Shown one piece after another: positions 35,629-44,124 of a stretch of DNA of 64,000 nucleotides. The notes under the pieces are model-generated. The model was not told the origin of the DNA. It searched no databases and saw nothing but the letters and a program-made list of their open reading frames with translations. The first letter of the stretch is position 1. Each line of letters starts with the position of its first letter. Origin of the DNA: Halosimplex salinum (GTDB taxonomy: Archaea; Halobacteriota; Halobacteria; Halobacteriales; Haloarculaceae); contig NZ_QWGG01000003.1 of the NCBI RefSeq assembly GCF_003730195.1, forward strand, positions 186,001 to 250,000, written 5' to 3'. A program made the position numbers and the translations under genes.

Positions 35629-36624
35629 ATGCGGGCGACCCGGCGACGCGGTGCGAGCGTGCTCGTCGCGACGCTGTTGCTGGGCCTCGCGACCGTGACG
35701 CTGGCGTCGGTGCCGCCGCGCCCGCTGCGGAGCGTCGTGACGCTCGTCCACGGGCTCGGCCTCCGGGTCGCGACCGACTGGCTGGCCGTCGTCGCGCTCC
35801 TGAGCCTCGCCGACCGGGTGGCGACCGAGGACGGGGCCGTCACTCGAAGCACCGTCCGACGGCTGGCGCTCGCGGTGTTCGTCGGCGCGTTCGCCATCGA
35901 GGTGTCGCCGCTCGTCAGACTCGTCGCCGAGCCGTCGGCGGTCGACGCGAACGTTCTCGTCGAGGGAGTGGCGCGCGCGCTCCAGGAGGGCGTGTTCGCG
36001 GCCGGGCTCCTCGTCGCCACCGCGGCGGGCGGGGCGCGGCTCCGCCGTGAACTGGGTGACGACGGCGCGGGCGGGCTCCCGCTCGCACCGACCGACCGAC
36101 TGCTCCCGCGAGTCGGGCCGGGAACGATCGGTCGCGTCGCGCGCGTGCTCGGCGTCGTCGCCGCCCTCTGGTTCGGGATCGAGCTCGTTACGCGGCTGAC
36201 GATGGGCGCGCCGTACTTCTGGCTGGCAGTCGGCGACACGGCCGTCGCCGCGCTGGGCGGGGCCGTCGACTACGCCGTCCTCGCGGTCGCGTTCCTCGCG
36301 CTCGCGGTCGACGGAGCGACCGTCCGGTCGGTCGTCGGCGGGACGGCCGTCGTCTGGCTCGTGCTCGTCCTGCTCGGGATCGGGGTCGCCGTCCTGAGTG
36401 CCGGGCTCGGCGTCCTGCTCGTGGGCGCGACGGCCACGCCGATGGGCGCCGTCGAGAGCGCCGGGATGGGGCTGTGGCCGGACCCCGACTCGTGGACTCG
36501 CCTGCTCGCGACGGGGACCTTCCTCGCGGGCGCGGTCGGCCTCTGGGTCGTCCAGCGGACGGTCCCCGAACCCGATTCCGGCGGCCCGAACGCCACGGTC
36601 GACGACTCGCGGACGGCACGATGA
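35629..36624 (+). CDS. Multi-pass membrane protein of unknown function
   Basis: The 331-residue protein contains about eight hydrophobic segments, with Arg-rich loops and a short polar C-terminal tail. It starts four bases after the gatE stop, so it may be in the same transcript, and its final TGA overlaps the ATG of the next gene. No catalytic motif or transporter signature was recognised. The ATG at 35629 was preferred to TTG 35626. Confidence 0.75.
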   Translation: MRATRRRGASVLVATLLLGLATVTLASVPPRPLRSVVTLVHGLGLRVATDWLAVVALLSLADRVATEDGAVTRSTVRRLALAVFVGAFAIEVSPLVRLVAEPSAVDANVLVEGVARALQEGVFAAGLLVATAAGGARLRRELGDDGAGGLPLAPTDRLLPRVGPGTIGRVARVLGVVAALWFGIELVTRLTMGAPYFWLAVGDTAVAALGGAVDYAVLAVAFLALAVDGATVRSVVGGTAVVWLVLVLLGIGVAVLSAGLGVLLVGATATPMGAVESAGMGLWPDPDSWTRLLATGTFLAGAVGLWVVQRTVPEPDSGGPNATVDDSRTAR

Positions 36625-37076
36625 AGTCCAGCGCACACGCAGCGATCTCGCTGGCGGTCGCCGTCGGCGCGCTCGCGGTCACGACGCCGCCGATCCCGGC
36701 GTGGGCCGTCGTCGCCGTCGCGCTCGTCGTCGGCGTCGGCATCGACTTCGACCACTTCCTCCTCGCGTGGTACAACACCGGCGACCTGCGTCCGGTCCGC
36801 CGCTGTCTCCGCGACCCGAGGATCGTCGTCTTCGACCAGGACGCGATCTTCGACGACGGGACCGTCGGCGCGCTGAACCGCCTCCTGAGTCACGTGGTCG
36901 TCGGCGGACTCGCCGTGCCCGCACTGTGGCTGTGGCGACCGTACCTCGCCGGGCTGGTCGCCGCCTCGCTGTACGCGCACGTCCTCGCCGACCTCGTCTC
37001 GACGGCGCGCAACGGGGTCGTCGTCGACCGCGAAGGCCACCGCCCGGCGGGCGAGCCGTCGGATTCGACCGACTGA
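36621..37076 (+). CDS. Small membrane protein resembling YdjM-type metal-dependent hydrolases
   Basis: The 151-residue protein begins SSAHAAISLAVAVGALAV and holds two motifs that suit metal binding near the membrane: IDFDHFLLAWYNTG (Asp/Asp-His) and YAHVLADLVSTA (His/Asp), with a further His in LLSHVVVGG. This is the pattern of YdjM/LexA-regulated predicted membrane hydrolases, but the match is loose. The ATG overlaps the previous stop (ATGA), so it is translationally coupled to the multi-pass protein. Confidence 0.7.
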   Translation: MKSSAHAAISLAVAVGALAVTTPPIPAWAVVAVALVVGVGIDFDHFLLAWYNTGDLRPVRRCLRDPRIVVFDQDAIFDDGTVGALNRLLSHVVVGGLAVPALWLWRPYLAGLVAASLYAHVLADLVSTARNGVVVDREGHRPAGEPSDSTD

Positions 37077-37108
37077 GCCGGGGGACGGGTCGGTCGAATG
37101 GCGTCCGC

Positions 37109-37780
37109 TCAGGCCCGCCTGGTCAACCGGACGTCCGTCCCCGGCGAGTACCGCAGGAGCGGGTCGTCGCTGGGCTCGACGCCGACCGTGTCCAGGAGTT
37201 CCGTGTCTTCGATCGCGCCGGTGGCCGTCGCCAGCCGCCAGGGCTCGTGCCCGATCTCGCCGTACCGACCGTCGGGGAGGTAGTAGCGGTAGCGTTCTGT
37301 CAGCCAGGCGTCGAGCGAGTCCGGGTCGGCCGGCGTCGGGTCACGCTCCGGAGCGAACGAGGCGTCGTACCGGGCAGTGCCACCGCCGGACTCGGCCCGG
37401 ACGCGTATCGACTCGCCCGTCCGCTCGAAGTCGACTGGCGCGCGAATGTACGGGATGCCGAAGACGATCCGCCCGCCGAGTGTCGCGAACCTGCTCGGGG
37501 CGGCGACGCGGAGGAAGAAGACGCCGACCGCGTCCTCCTCGGAGCGGTCGTCGCTGTCCGCCGGGACGACGTAGGTCCGGCAGGCGACCTGCGGGAACTC
37601 GTAGCGGCCCGGGAGGCCGCCGAGGCCGGCGCGCGTCCGCTGGGCGAGGACCGACATCCACGCCGACCCGTCGCGGGTCGCCGGCGCCAGTGCGGCCGGC
37701 ACCACCGGAGCGAGACCGTCGGGGTCGACCGGCCAGTGTGCGAAACAGACGTCCCGGACGTCGGCGCGTGCCAGCGGCAT
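37109..37780 (-). CDS. DUF2071 (acetoacetate-decarboxylase-fold) protein
   Basis: The 223-residue protein has the DUF2071 pattern: CFAHWPVDPDGLAPVVP at the start, SWM-type SAWMSVLAQRTRAGLGGLPG, YEFPQVACRTYV, GVFFLRVAA and YIRAPVDF. The fold is related to acetoacetate decarboxylase, yet the catalytic lysine of that enzyme is not obvious, so no reaction is proposed. It lies 65 bases downstream of trmJ on the same strand and may be read through with it. Confidence 0.82.
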   Translation of the reverse strand: MPLARADVRDVCFAHWPVDPDGLAPVVPAALAPATRDGSAWMSVLAQRTRAGLGGLPGRYEFPQVACRTYVVPADSDDRSEEDAVGVFFLRVAAPSRFATLGGRIVFGIPYIRAPVDFERTGESIRVRAESGGGTARYDASFAPERDPTPADPDSLDAWLTERYRYYLPDGRYGEIGHEPWRLATATGAIEDTELLDTVGVEPSDDPLLRYSPGTDVRLTRRA

Positions 37781-37845
37781 CGTCCGCGCTTGACCCGCCG
37801 GTCGGATATAAGTCGACCCGACGGAGTGGTTCCGTCGCCCGCCGT

Positions 37846-38664
37846 TCACTCCTCGTCGCGCCGCTCGACCGCCTGCGCCGCCCTGCGGAAGATCCCGCGG
37901 AGCGTCGTCGCCTCCCGGCCGGTCGGGTGCGCGCGACCGACGAGGCGCCGCCAGAGCCGGCGGGCCTTCGGTCGCTTCTCCTCGGGGTGGTCGATCGCTT
38001 CGAGGAAGTCGCCGAACTGGTCGTGCAGCCCCTCGACCTCGTGTTCCTCGGCGCGCTGGTGGTTGGTGTCGGGGTGCTGGGTGTCGGCGACGGTCAGGTC
38101 GCGGAGTTCGTACAGGACGATGGTGGCCGCCTGGCCGAGGTTCAGAACCGGGTAGTCGGCGGCGGCGGGGATCGAACACACCTCGTCGAGTCGGGCGAGT
38201 TCGTCGTTCGTGAGCCCGACCCGCTCGCGGCCGAAGACGATGCAGGTGTCGGCGTCGACGTCGCGGAGGCCGTCGGCCAGTTCCGCGGGCGTCTTGAACG
38301 GGTAGCGGGTGTGGCTGCGCTCGTCCTCGTTGGTGACCGCGGTCGATCCGACGGTGTGGAAGTTCTCGACCAGATAGTCGAACGTGACCTCGCGGGCGTT
38401 CGGCAGGATGTCCTCGCGGGCCTGCCCGGCGAAGCCGTAGGCCTCGCCCTCCGGGTCGAGTTCCGGCGGGTCGACGAGCAGCAGGTCCGAGAGCCCGAAG
38501 TTCTTCATCGAGCGGGCGATGGTGCCGACGTTGCCGGGCGTCTCCGCGTCGACGACCGCGACGGTGATCGACGGACCGGGCGAGTCGGTGTCGGCGTCGG
38601 GGCCGGTGTCGGAGACGGCTTCGGGGTCGACGCCGTCGACTCCCTCGTCGCTTTCGGGGACCAT
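37846..38664 (-). CDS. trmJ: SpoU/TrmJ-type tRNA 2'-O-methyltransferase
   Basis: The 272-residue protein is a SPOUT-class RNA methyltransferase. Motif 1 NVGTIARSMKNFG, motif 2 CIVFGRERVGLTNDELARLD and motif 3 YPVLNLGQAATIVLYEL form the trefoil-knot SAM site. The family archaeal function is 2'-O-methylation of C32 in tRNA. An acidic leader (about 1-30) precedes SITVAVVDAETPG. The ATG overlaps the stop of the DUF7097-like gene by one base, so the pair is coupled. Confidence 0.9.
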   Translation of the reverse strand: MVPESDEGVDGVDPEAVSDTGPDADTDSPGPSITVAVVDAETPGNVGTIARSMKNFGLSDLLLVDPPELDPEGEAYGFAGQAREDILPNAREVTFDYLVENFHTVGSTAVTNEDERSHTRYPFKTPAELADGLRDVDADTCIVFGRERVGLTNDELARLDEVCSIPAAADYPVLNLGQAATIVLYELRDLTVADTQHPDTNHQRAEEHEVEGLHDQFGDFLEAIDHPEEKRPKARRLWRRLVGRAHPTGREATTLRGIFRRAAQAVERRDEE

Positions 38665-39191
38665 CAGTCGAGGTCCAGGTCGCTGAGGTCGACGTCGAGC
38701 GCGTCGAGTTCGTCGTCGTCCATCTCCTCGATCTCTTCTTCGAGCCCCGGGAGTTCGTCGTCGGGGTCGGGCGCCTCGGGGACGCCGTCGGGGTCCTCCT
38801 CGACGTGTTCCAGTTCGAACCCCTCGGGCGAGCGACCGCCGTTGGCGAACCACTCGTGGAAGCGGGTCTGGATCTCGCGCTCGCCGGCGAATTCGTGGCC
38901 GCCGACCTCCTGGAACCAGTAGACGAAGTCCGCTTCGTGGTCGTCACACAGCAGTACCTCGCCGAGTGGTTCCCCGTAGATAGCCTGTGCGGGGTTGCAC
39001 CGTTCGATGTCCTCGTCGCCGTAGCGGAGATAGCAGGCGTCGCAGGGGTCGCCCATCATCGCCGAGAGCCGGACGATCCGCTCGCGCGTGTCGGCGTCCA
39101 TGTTCCCCAGCGGTCGGATCCGCCCGTCCGCGTCGAACACCGCGTCCTCGTCGAACCGCCAGCCGCGGAGTCCGATCGATACCTTGCCCAT
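38664..39191 (-). CDS. Conserved haloarchaeal protein (DUF7097-like)
   Basis: The 175-residue protein begins [19 protein letters not shown] and contains [16 protein letters not shown] and an [14 protein letters not shown] segment, suggesting a small Cys/His metal site, then a strongly acidic C-terminal third. I recall the family as DUF7097. Coupling to trmJ hints at a role in RNA modification or binding, but this is inference from position only. An AT-rich CTTTTTG patch about 30 bases before the ATG fits a promoter. Confidence 0.75.
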   Translation of the reverse strand: MGKVSIGLRGWRFDEDAVFDADGRIRPLGNMDADTRERIVRLSAMMGDPCDACYLRYGDEDIERCNPAQAIYGEPLGEVLLCDDHEADFVYWFQEVGGHEFAGEREIQTRFHEWFANGGRSPEGFELEHVEEDPDGVPEAPDPDDELPGLEEEIEEMDDDELDALDVDLSDLDLD

Positions 39192-39287
39192 GTCCCCGGG
39201 TAGACGACCGGCCGACAAAAAGCGCCCGAGTCCGCCTCGACCCCGATCCGGGCGGCGACTTTTGCCGTTCGGGGCCGTACGGCGACC

Positions 39288-40154
39288 ATGGAGGTGAACT
39301 GCGAGGGGTGTGCGGGCTGTTGTCTCGACTGGCGCTCGCTCGCGCCGGACGACGGCGCTCACGGCCACGAACGCCGCGGTCGATACCGCCCGCTCGACGA
39401 CGTCGACAACCTCGCGCCCCTGTCCAGCGACGAGGTCCGCGCGTTTCTCGACGCCGGCTACGCCGCCGCGATGGTGGCGCGACTGTTCCGGATCGACGAC
39501 GGACCGAGCGTCTCGGTCGGCGGCGTCGAGGTCGCCGCGGTCCGGGGCCGCCCCGCGTTCCTCGTCGGCCTGCGGAAGATTCCGAAGCCCGTCGCGCCGT
39601 TCGACGCCGACCCGGCGTGGCTCCCCAGTTGCGTCTTCCTCGACCCCGAGACCCTCCAGTGTCGGATCCACGGGGACGGGATCTACCCCGAGACCTGTGC
39701 GACCTACCCCGGCGACAACCTCGCACTCGACGCCGAGACCGAGTGTGAACGGGTCGAACGCGTCCACGGCGGCGAGCGACTCGTCGACGGCGACCCGCCC
39801 GCGGACGCCGAGCCGGTGATCGGGCCGGGCGCCATCGGCGCGCGCGTGTTCGCCCATCCCGACGCCGACCGGATCGCGGAAGCGGTCGAGCGGCTCGCGG
39901 CCGGCGACGCCACGCGCGCCGACCACGCGGAGTTCGTCGGCGTCGCCGCCGCGTCTACGCCGGGACGACTCTCTGTCGACGACGGTCGGTACGAACGGGC
40001 CCGCGATCGGGCGCTCGAAGCCGAGTCGTGGATCGACGGCGCGACGGCCGAGTGGGTCGACCGAGTGGCGAGCGGCGAACCGGCCGACCCGACCACGGCC
40101 GAGAACGTGGAGGCGGACCGCGGTGCGCCCGAGACGCCGGGCTGGGAGGGGTGA
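39288..40154 (+). CDS. YkgJ-type cysteine-cluster protein
   Basis: The 288-residue protein opens with the YkgJ cluster [13 protein letters not shown] (Cys5, 8, 11, 12) and carries the later [18 protein letters not shown]. Together these can hold a zinc or Fe-S site in the YkgJ/CxxCxxCC family. The second half is acidic and helical with no further motif. The role is unknown; some relatives accompany RNA or metal-handling genes. It is divergent from the DUF7097-trmJ pair. Confidence 0.83.
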   Translation: MEVNCEGCAGCCLDWRSLAPDDGAHGHERRGRYRPLDDVDNLAPLSSDEVRAFLDAGYAAAMVARLFRIDDGPSVSVGGVEVAAVRGRPAFLVGLRKIPKPVAPFDADPAWLPSCVFLDPETLQCRIHGDGIYPETCATYPGDNLALDAETECERVERVHGGERLVDGDPPADAEPVIGPGAIGARVFAHPDADRIAEAVERLAAGDATRADHAEFVGVAAASTPGRLSVDDGRYERARDRALEAESWIDGATAEWVDRVASGEPADPTTAENVEADRGAPETPGWEG

Positions 40155-40250
40155 GCGGCGGCCCGGACGAGAGAGCGGTTCGGCCGCTGAGCCGCGCGAC
40201 GGTGCGCCGGCGCCTCGGGTGTTCAAGGAGATTCAGTCCGTGGACCCGGT

Positions 40251-41201
40251 ATGCACGTGCTCGTCACCGGAGCGACGGGGTTCGTCGGGGGCCGGCTCGT
40301 CCCCGCGCTCCGGGCGGCCGGCCACGAGGTGCGCGCGCTCGTCCGCGACCCCTCGGCCTACGACCCGCCGGCCGACGTCGAGGTCGTCCAGGGCGACCTG
40401 CTCGAACCGGGGACGCTGGATCCTGCCTTCGAGGGTATCGACGCCGCCTACTACCTCGTCCACTCGATGCGGGCCGGCGACGACTTCGAGGAGCGCGACC
40501 GCAACGCGGCGCGCAACTTCGCGGCGGCCGCGAGCGGCGCGGGCACCGACCGAGTAGTGTACCTCGGCGGTCTCGGGGAGGACGGCGACGACCTCTCGCC
40601 GCACCTGCGTTCGCGCCGCGAGGTCGAAGCGATCCTCTCCGAGGGAGACTACGACCTGACGACGCTCCGCGCGGCGGTCATCGTCGGCGACGACAGCGCG
40701 AGCTTCCGGATGGTCCGTCAGCTCGTCTCCCGGCTGCCGGTGATGGTGACCCCGCGCTGGGTCGCCAACGAGTGCCAGCCCATCGCCATCGACGACGTCG
40801 TCGCTTACCTCGTCGGCGTCCTCGACGCGCCCGGGACGGCCGGCGGCACCTTCGGCATCGGCGGCCCGGACGTGCTGACCTACCGGGAGATGCTCGGCCG
40901 AACCGCCGAGGCGATGGGGCGACAGCGACCGTTCGTCGTCTCGGTGCCGGTGCTCACCCCGAACCTCTCCTCGTACTGGGTCGGGTTCGTGACCGACGTG
41001 CCCAGCGGCGTCGCGCGCCCGCTCATCCTCGGGCTGAAAAACCCGGTCGTCGTCACCGACGACAGCATCCGCGACCACGTCGACGTGGACCTGACCCCCT
41101 TCGACGTGGCCGTCGAGAAGGCCCTCGCACCCGAAACGGGGGCCCGCCGGCCGACTCCCCCCGGCACTCCCGCCACGGAGGAACACGGGGGCGGAAGCTG
41201 A
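40251..41201 (+). CDS. NAD(P)-binding NmrA/epimerase-like protein
   Basis: The 316-residue protein is an extended/atypical SDR: VLVTGATGFVGGRLVP (4-18) at the cofactor site, YYLVHSMRAG where the active-site Tyr usually lies, then VVYLGGLGEDG and FGIGGPDVLTYREML. It matches the NmrA-like/complex I NDUFA9-related group of oxidoreductases or redox-sensing proteins. The cofactor is probably NADP(H). The following membrane protein starts 16 bases later, so the two may be co-transcribed. Confidence 0.85.
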   Translation: MHVLVTGATGFVGGRLVPALRAAGHEVRALVRDPSAYDPPADVEVVQGDLLEPGTLDPAFEGIDAAYYLVHSMRAGDDFEERDRNAARNFAAAASGAGTDRVVYLGGLGEDGDDLSPHLRSRREVEAILSEGDYDLTTLRAAVIVGDDSASFRMVRQLVSRLPVMVTPRWVANECQPIAIDDVVAYLVGVLDAPGTAGGTFGIGGPDVLTYREMLGRTAEAMGRQRPFVVSVPVLTPNLSSYWVGFVTDVPSGVARPLILGLKNPVVVTDDSIRDHVDVDLTPFDVAVEKALAPETGARRPTPPGTPATEEHGGGS

Positions 41202-41217
41202 TGGAGGACCGACGACG

Positions 41218-42036
41218 ATGATCGACCACGACCCGGGCGGGGAGGCCGCCGGACCCGAAGCGCCGGAATCGACGGGCACGGATCCCTCGGGCGACGGTTC
41301 GGGCGTCGTCCCCGGCCCGGAGTACGGCGAGACCTGGGTGTACGAGAGCATCATCGGCGCGCTCCCGGGGGTCGACATCTCCGAGCGACTCGCCCTCGCC
41401 ATCCAGTTCTCGCTGTTCGAGGCCGGCGTGCTCGTCCTCGCGGCGGTGTACGGGCTCTGGGACGCCGCGCTCGCCGGGACGGTCGCCGTGTTCGTCGCGA
41501 CCGTCGGGAGCGTGGAGATGCTGCGGATCAGCAAGCTCGTCCGCCGGGCCGACACCCCGGAGGAGTACGAGCGGTTCGTCTTCGGGTCCAGCATCGAGGT
41601 CGTTCTCGGCGTGCTCGCGTTCGTCGCGCTGCTCACCTACCTGTTCGTCCTCGACCCGCGCTCGGCGCGGCCGCTCGTGACCGAACTGCTCGGGCCGGAG
41701 CCGCCGCTGCTCGCGACGTATCTGACGCTGCTCGTCCTCTGGGACGTGTGTTACCGGATCGGCACCGGCTGGTGGGCCAGCGTCGCCGCGCTCTGGCGGT
41801 CGGTCCGCTTTCGCTTCACCCCCGAACAGACCCGCGTGCTCGCCCGCGCCGACCTGGAGACCATGGGCTTCGGCGTCCTGCAGTTGCTCCTCGTCCCGTT
41901 CCTGCTCGACCACACCGTCCTCCTCGTCGCGGTCGTCGGCCACGTCGTCGCCGTGGCGGCGGTGAACTCGCTGTCGCTACTCGTCCTCTACAGACGCACA
42001 GAAGGGATCGGCTCGATTACGAATTTATCTCTCTGA
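41218..42036 (+). CDS. Six-helix haloarchaeal membrane protein (DUF7530-like)
   Basis: The 272-residue protein has an acidic leader, then YGETWVYESIIGALPGVDI and about six hydrophobic helices. The EMLRISKLVRRADTPEEYERFVFGSS and FTPEQTRVLARADLETMGFG loops are characteristic. I recall the family as DUF7530; no function is known. Its 3' end overlaps the convergent DUF5786 gene by 20 bases. Confidence 0.75.
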   Translation: MIDHDPGGEAAGPEAPESTGTDPSGDGSGVVPGPEYGETWVYESIIGALPGVDISERLALAIQFSLFEAGVLVLAAVYGLWDAALAGTVAVFVATVGSVEMLRISKLVRRADTPEEYERFVFGSSIEVVLGVLAFVALLTYLFVLDPRSARPLVTELLGPEPPLLATYLTLLVLWDVCYRIGTGWWASVAALWRSVRFRFTPEQTRVLARADLETMGFGVLQLLLVPFLLDHTVLLVAVVGHVVAVAAVNSLSLLVLYRRTEGIGSITNLSL

Positions 42037-42187
42037 ACTGGTCGAGCAGTTCTTCCGTCGACTCGTCGCTCTCGTACTTCACGCTCCCGCGGTACTCCGT
42101 CCTGTCGTCGTCCTCGCTCATGTCCACTTCGCTGTTCTTCCGCTCCCGCCGTTCATGCTCCACTTCGTCGTATGCACCCATAGACAT
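42017..42187 (-). CDS. DUF5786 protein, 56 residues
   Basis: The 56-residue acidic protein SMGAYDEVEHERRERKNSEV, then DDDRTEYRGSV and STEELLDQF, is a clear member of the small haloarchaeal DUF5786 family. Function is unknown. The first ATG at 42187 fits the family N-terminus; the open frame extends further but without conservation. It overlaps the convergent DUF7530-like gene by 20 bases. Confidence 0.85.
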   Translation of the reverse strand: MSMGAYDEVEHERRERKNSEVDMSEDDDRTEYRGSVKYESDESTEELLDQFREINS

Positions 42188-42358
42188 TGTGTACCACACC
42201 CACACTTTGGGGTAGGTACCTATCAATGTAACGGTCATCACGAAATCCGTCGTCGAGTGTCCAGCCGGGCGGATCGGTCGGTTTCGATCCGTCGGACCGG
42301 ACGGCGGTCCGCCAGCGAGTCCGAACAGTGTTTACCCCTGGCCGCCCCCAGGTCAGGT

Positions 42359-43360
42359 ATGGCCGGACCGGTTCGCTTTCGGCGGTCGACCGAGCGCTGG
42401 GACGAGGAGCGCGTCAGACGCGACCTCCTGGCCCCGCTCGAGGACCGCTTCGGCGCCCGACTGACGACGCCGAAGACCGACGCCCCCAAGGGGTACACCG
42501 CCCGACGTCTGGAGATGGACAACGGCGACCTCGCCCTGTTCGTCTGGAACGACGACGGCGCCTACTGGCTGGGCAACACCGTCACCCCCGAGACGCTCTG
42601 GCGAACAGAGAAAGAGACCTTCGAGGAGGCTCCCTTCGCCGTCGGCCGCTGGGCCCAGCGCGAACTCACCTACGACCTCCAGCGCCAGGCTCCCTGGCTG
42701 GCCTCCTTCGAGTACGTCTCCTGGTTCTTCCTCCCCGTCCTCTTCTCGAAGGACGGCCGCGAGACCACCCGCGCCTTCTTCGACCGCGACGCGGCGGGCT
42801 TCCCCGACGCCACCCGCGAGGAAGGGCTCGAGTTCTACGAGCGGTTCCTCAAGACCGGCGTCCTCGACGACCACCGCTACACGATGGCCGCCAAACTCGG
42901 CACCAGCGAGCGCAACGAGTTCGGTCGCATGCGCGCCACGATGGGAGAGTTCAACGCCGCCAAACTCCTCGCCGACGCCGGCATCTCCTTCGTCCCCGAG
43001 TCCGAACGCGACTCCGGCCACGCTCTCGACTTCGTCGTCGACACCCCGCAGGGCGAGCGCCTCGTCGAAGTCACCCGCCCCATGGCCCCGCGCAACCGCC
43101 CCGCCGGCACCGCCATCGCCGCCCTCCGGCGCACCGTCGACTCCAAGACCCGCGACCAGCTCGCCATCCACGACGAGGCCGTCCTCCTCGTCGACTGCAC
43201 CTCCTTCCGCGACGACGAGTGGAACCCCATCCGCGCCGAGAAACCCTCCCTGGGCTACGAACCGACCGTCGTCTTCCGCTACCGCCCCGACGGCCACTGC
43301 GAAGGCTATCGCCACGGCGACGTCCCCCTCGACCTCGACGCCGGCATCGAGTGGGTCTGA
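42359..43360 (+). CDS. DUF5784 protein, nuclease-like fold possible
   Basis: The 333-residue protein belongs to the haloarchaeal DUF5784 family. The N-terminal half has conserved aromatic segments (LFVWNDDGAYWLGNTVTPETLW, YVSWFFLPVLFSKDGRETT). The C-terminal half has an AKLLADAGISFVPESERDSGH, then ALDFVVDTPQGERLVEVTRP pattern, similar to the D-x(n)-E-x-T/K core of PD-(D/E)XK nucleases, although the usual Lys is replaced by Thr. A nuclease role is only an idea. A TGTTTACC element 27 bases before the ATG suits a leaderless transcript. Confidence 0.83.
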   Translation: MAGPVRFRRSTERWDEERVRRDLLAPLEDRFGARLTTPKTDAPKGYTARRLEMDNGDLALFVWNDDGAYWLGNTVTPETLWRTEKETFEEAPFAVGRWAQRELTYDLQRQAPWLASFEYVSWFFLPVLFSKDGRETTRAFFDRDAAGFPDATREEGLEFYERFLKTGVLDDHRYTMAAKLGTSERNEFGRMRATMGEFNAAKLLADAGISFVPESERDSGHALDFVVDTPQGERLVEVTRPMAPRNRPAGTAIAALRRTVDSKTRDQLAIHDEAVLLVDCTSFRDDEWNPIRAEKPSLGYEPTVVFRYRPDGHCEGYRHGDVPLDLDAGIEWV

Positions 43361-43458
43361 CCAGAGGAATTTCTGCAGTGGCGCACGCTGCCGAGCGTGC
43401 CGAACGACAGTGAGGCCGCGAGGCGTAGCCGTGCGAGGGATGAGCGACCGCAGGGAGT

Positions 43459-43660
43459 GAATCGGTTGGGGAGGTGTGAGGCGCGGTGCTGTGCGAGTGC
43501 GGACCCTGGCGGACTGAAAGGGCGAGGCGCGCTCGCGCTTGTGCAGTCGTCTGAGCGACCGCGAGAGCGAGGCGCGACCACCGGGAGCGCCTCGACATGC
43601 GAACGGCGAACGGAGTGAGCCGTGAGCGAGCGCGCCGAAGGCTTTCGATCCCTACTGCCG
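43459..43660 (-). repeat. Dispersed intergenic repeat, copy B (inverted relative to copy A)
   Basis: Bases 43554-43597 and 43504-43536 are exact complements of 7072-7115 and 7178-7210, and 43459-43494 matches 7225-7260 with two mismatches. Weaker similarity continues to about 43660. The copy begins about 100 bases after the DUF5784 stop. No inverted termini, target duplications or encoded transposase were seen. Confidence 0.85.
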
Positions 43661-43689
43661 AGCGCAGTCGCTCTGGAACGAACTTCACT

Positions 43690-43850
43690 ACCGGCGGGAT
43701 TTGAACCGGAATCAGACGTGCTCGCTCACTTCGTTCGCTGTGCGCGACTGATAGGGTTCAAACCCACGACGGCGTCCATCGAACTCAGCACGCGGCGCGA
43801 TGAAACGCGCCGCTTGCCAGTTGAGTTCGAAGAAGCGCCCGAGGCGGGAT
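43690..43850 (-). repeat. Tandem tRNA-flank repeat, copy 1
   Basis: This copy aligns with 43903-44066 over about 160 bases. It includes a hairpin: outer arms 43779-43787 and 43822-43830 (TCGAACTCA/TGAGTTCGA), inner arms 43792-43799 and 43806-43813 (GCGGCGCG/CGCGCCGC). It ends with CGCCCGAGGCGGGAT (43836-43850), the 3' end of tRNA-Asp. Oriented as the tRNA is transcribed, it is the distal copy. Confidence 0.8.
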
Positions 43851-43902
43851 CGAGCAAACGCGAAGCGTTCGCGAGGGTCGAGAGACGCCCGCGGCGTCTC
43901 TC

Positions 43903-44066
43903 GGGATTTGAACCGAAGAGAGACGTTCCGGGTCGCTCACTCCGTTCGCTTCCCGGGCTGCGACTCTCAGGGTTCAAATCCCGGTCGGCGTACACCGAAC
44001 TCAGAACGCGGCGCGATAAAACGCGCCGCTTGCCAGTTGAGTTCGGAGAGACGCCCGAGGCGGGAT
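43903..44066 (-). repeat. Tandem tRNA-flank repeat, copy 2 (adjoins tRNA-Asp)
   Basis: This copy contains the same hairpin: outer arms 43995-44003 and 44038-44046 (CCGAACTCA/TGAGTTCGG), inner arms 44008-44015 and 44022-44029. Relative to copy 1 the terminal pair changes from T-A to C-G, so pairing is kept. The hairpin begins six bases after the tRNA 3' end, and the last 15 bases of the unit are part of the tRNA gene itself. Confidence 0.82.
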
Positions 44067-44124
44067 TTGAACCCGCGTCACGACCGTGACAGGGTCGTAT
44101 GATGGGCCACTACACCACCCGGGC
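44052..44124 (-). tRNA. tRNA-Asp (anticodon GUC)
   Basis: On the minus strand the 73 bases fold as a tRNA: acceptor GCCCGGG with CTCGGGC and discriminator G, T-arm GCGGG-TTCAAAT-CCCGC, and an anticodon arm CGACC-CTGTCAC-GGTCG giving anticodon GTC, which decodes aspartate GAC/GAU codons. The discriminator G73 is an aspartate identity element. CCA is not encoded. No intron is present. The downstream flank carries the tandem repeats. Confidence 0.95.

Larger units (their letters stand above)
43361..44051. other. Non-coding interval: dispersed repeat B and tandem tRNA-flank repeats
   Basis: About 690 bases without a supportable gene. The left part (43400-43670) is the inverted copy of the repeat at 7.0-7.3 kb. 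The right part (43690-44066) consists of two head-to-tail copies, 216 bases apart, of a unit that ends in the 3' end of tRNA-Asp. Frames such as 43800-44102 translate to repeated basic peptides (KRAACQLSS) and are not considered genes. Confidence 0.75.

Noticed and set aside
43690-43710. Possible further tRNA genes in the tandem array (TTGAACC / GGTTCAA patches)
   Set aside because: Only T-arm-like fragments are present; no acceptor and anticodon arms could be assembled around them.
43800-44102. 100-codon frame with repeated KRAACQLSS peptides near tRNA-Asp
   Set aside because: It arises from the tandem tRNA-flank repeat and runs antisense through the tRNA gene.
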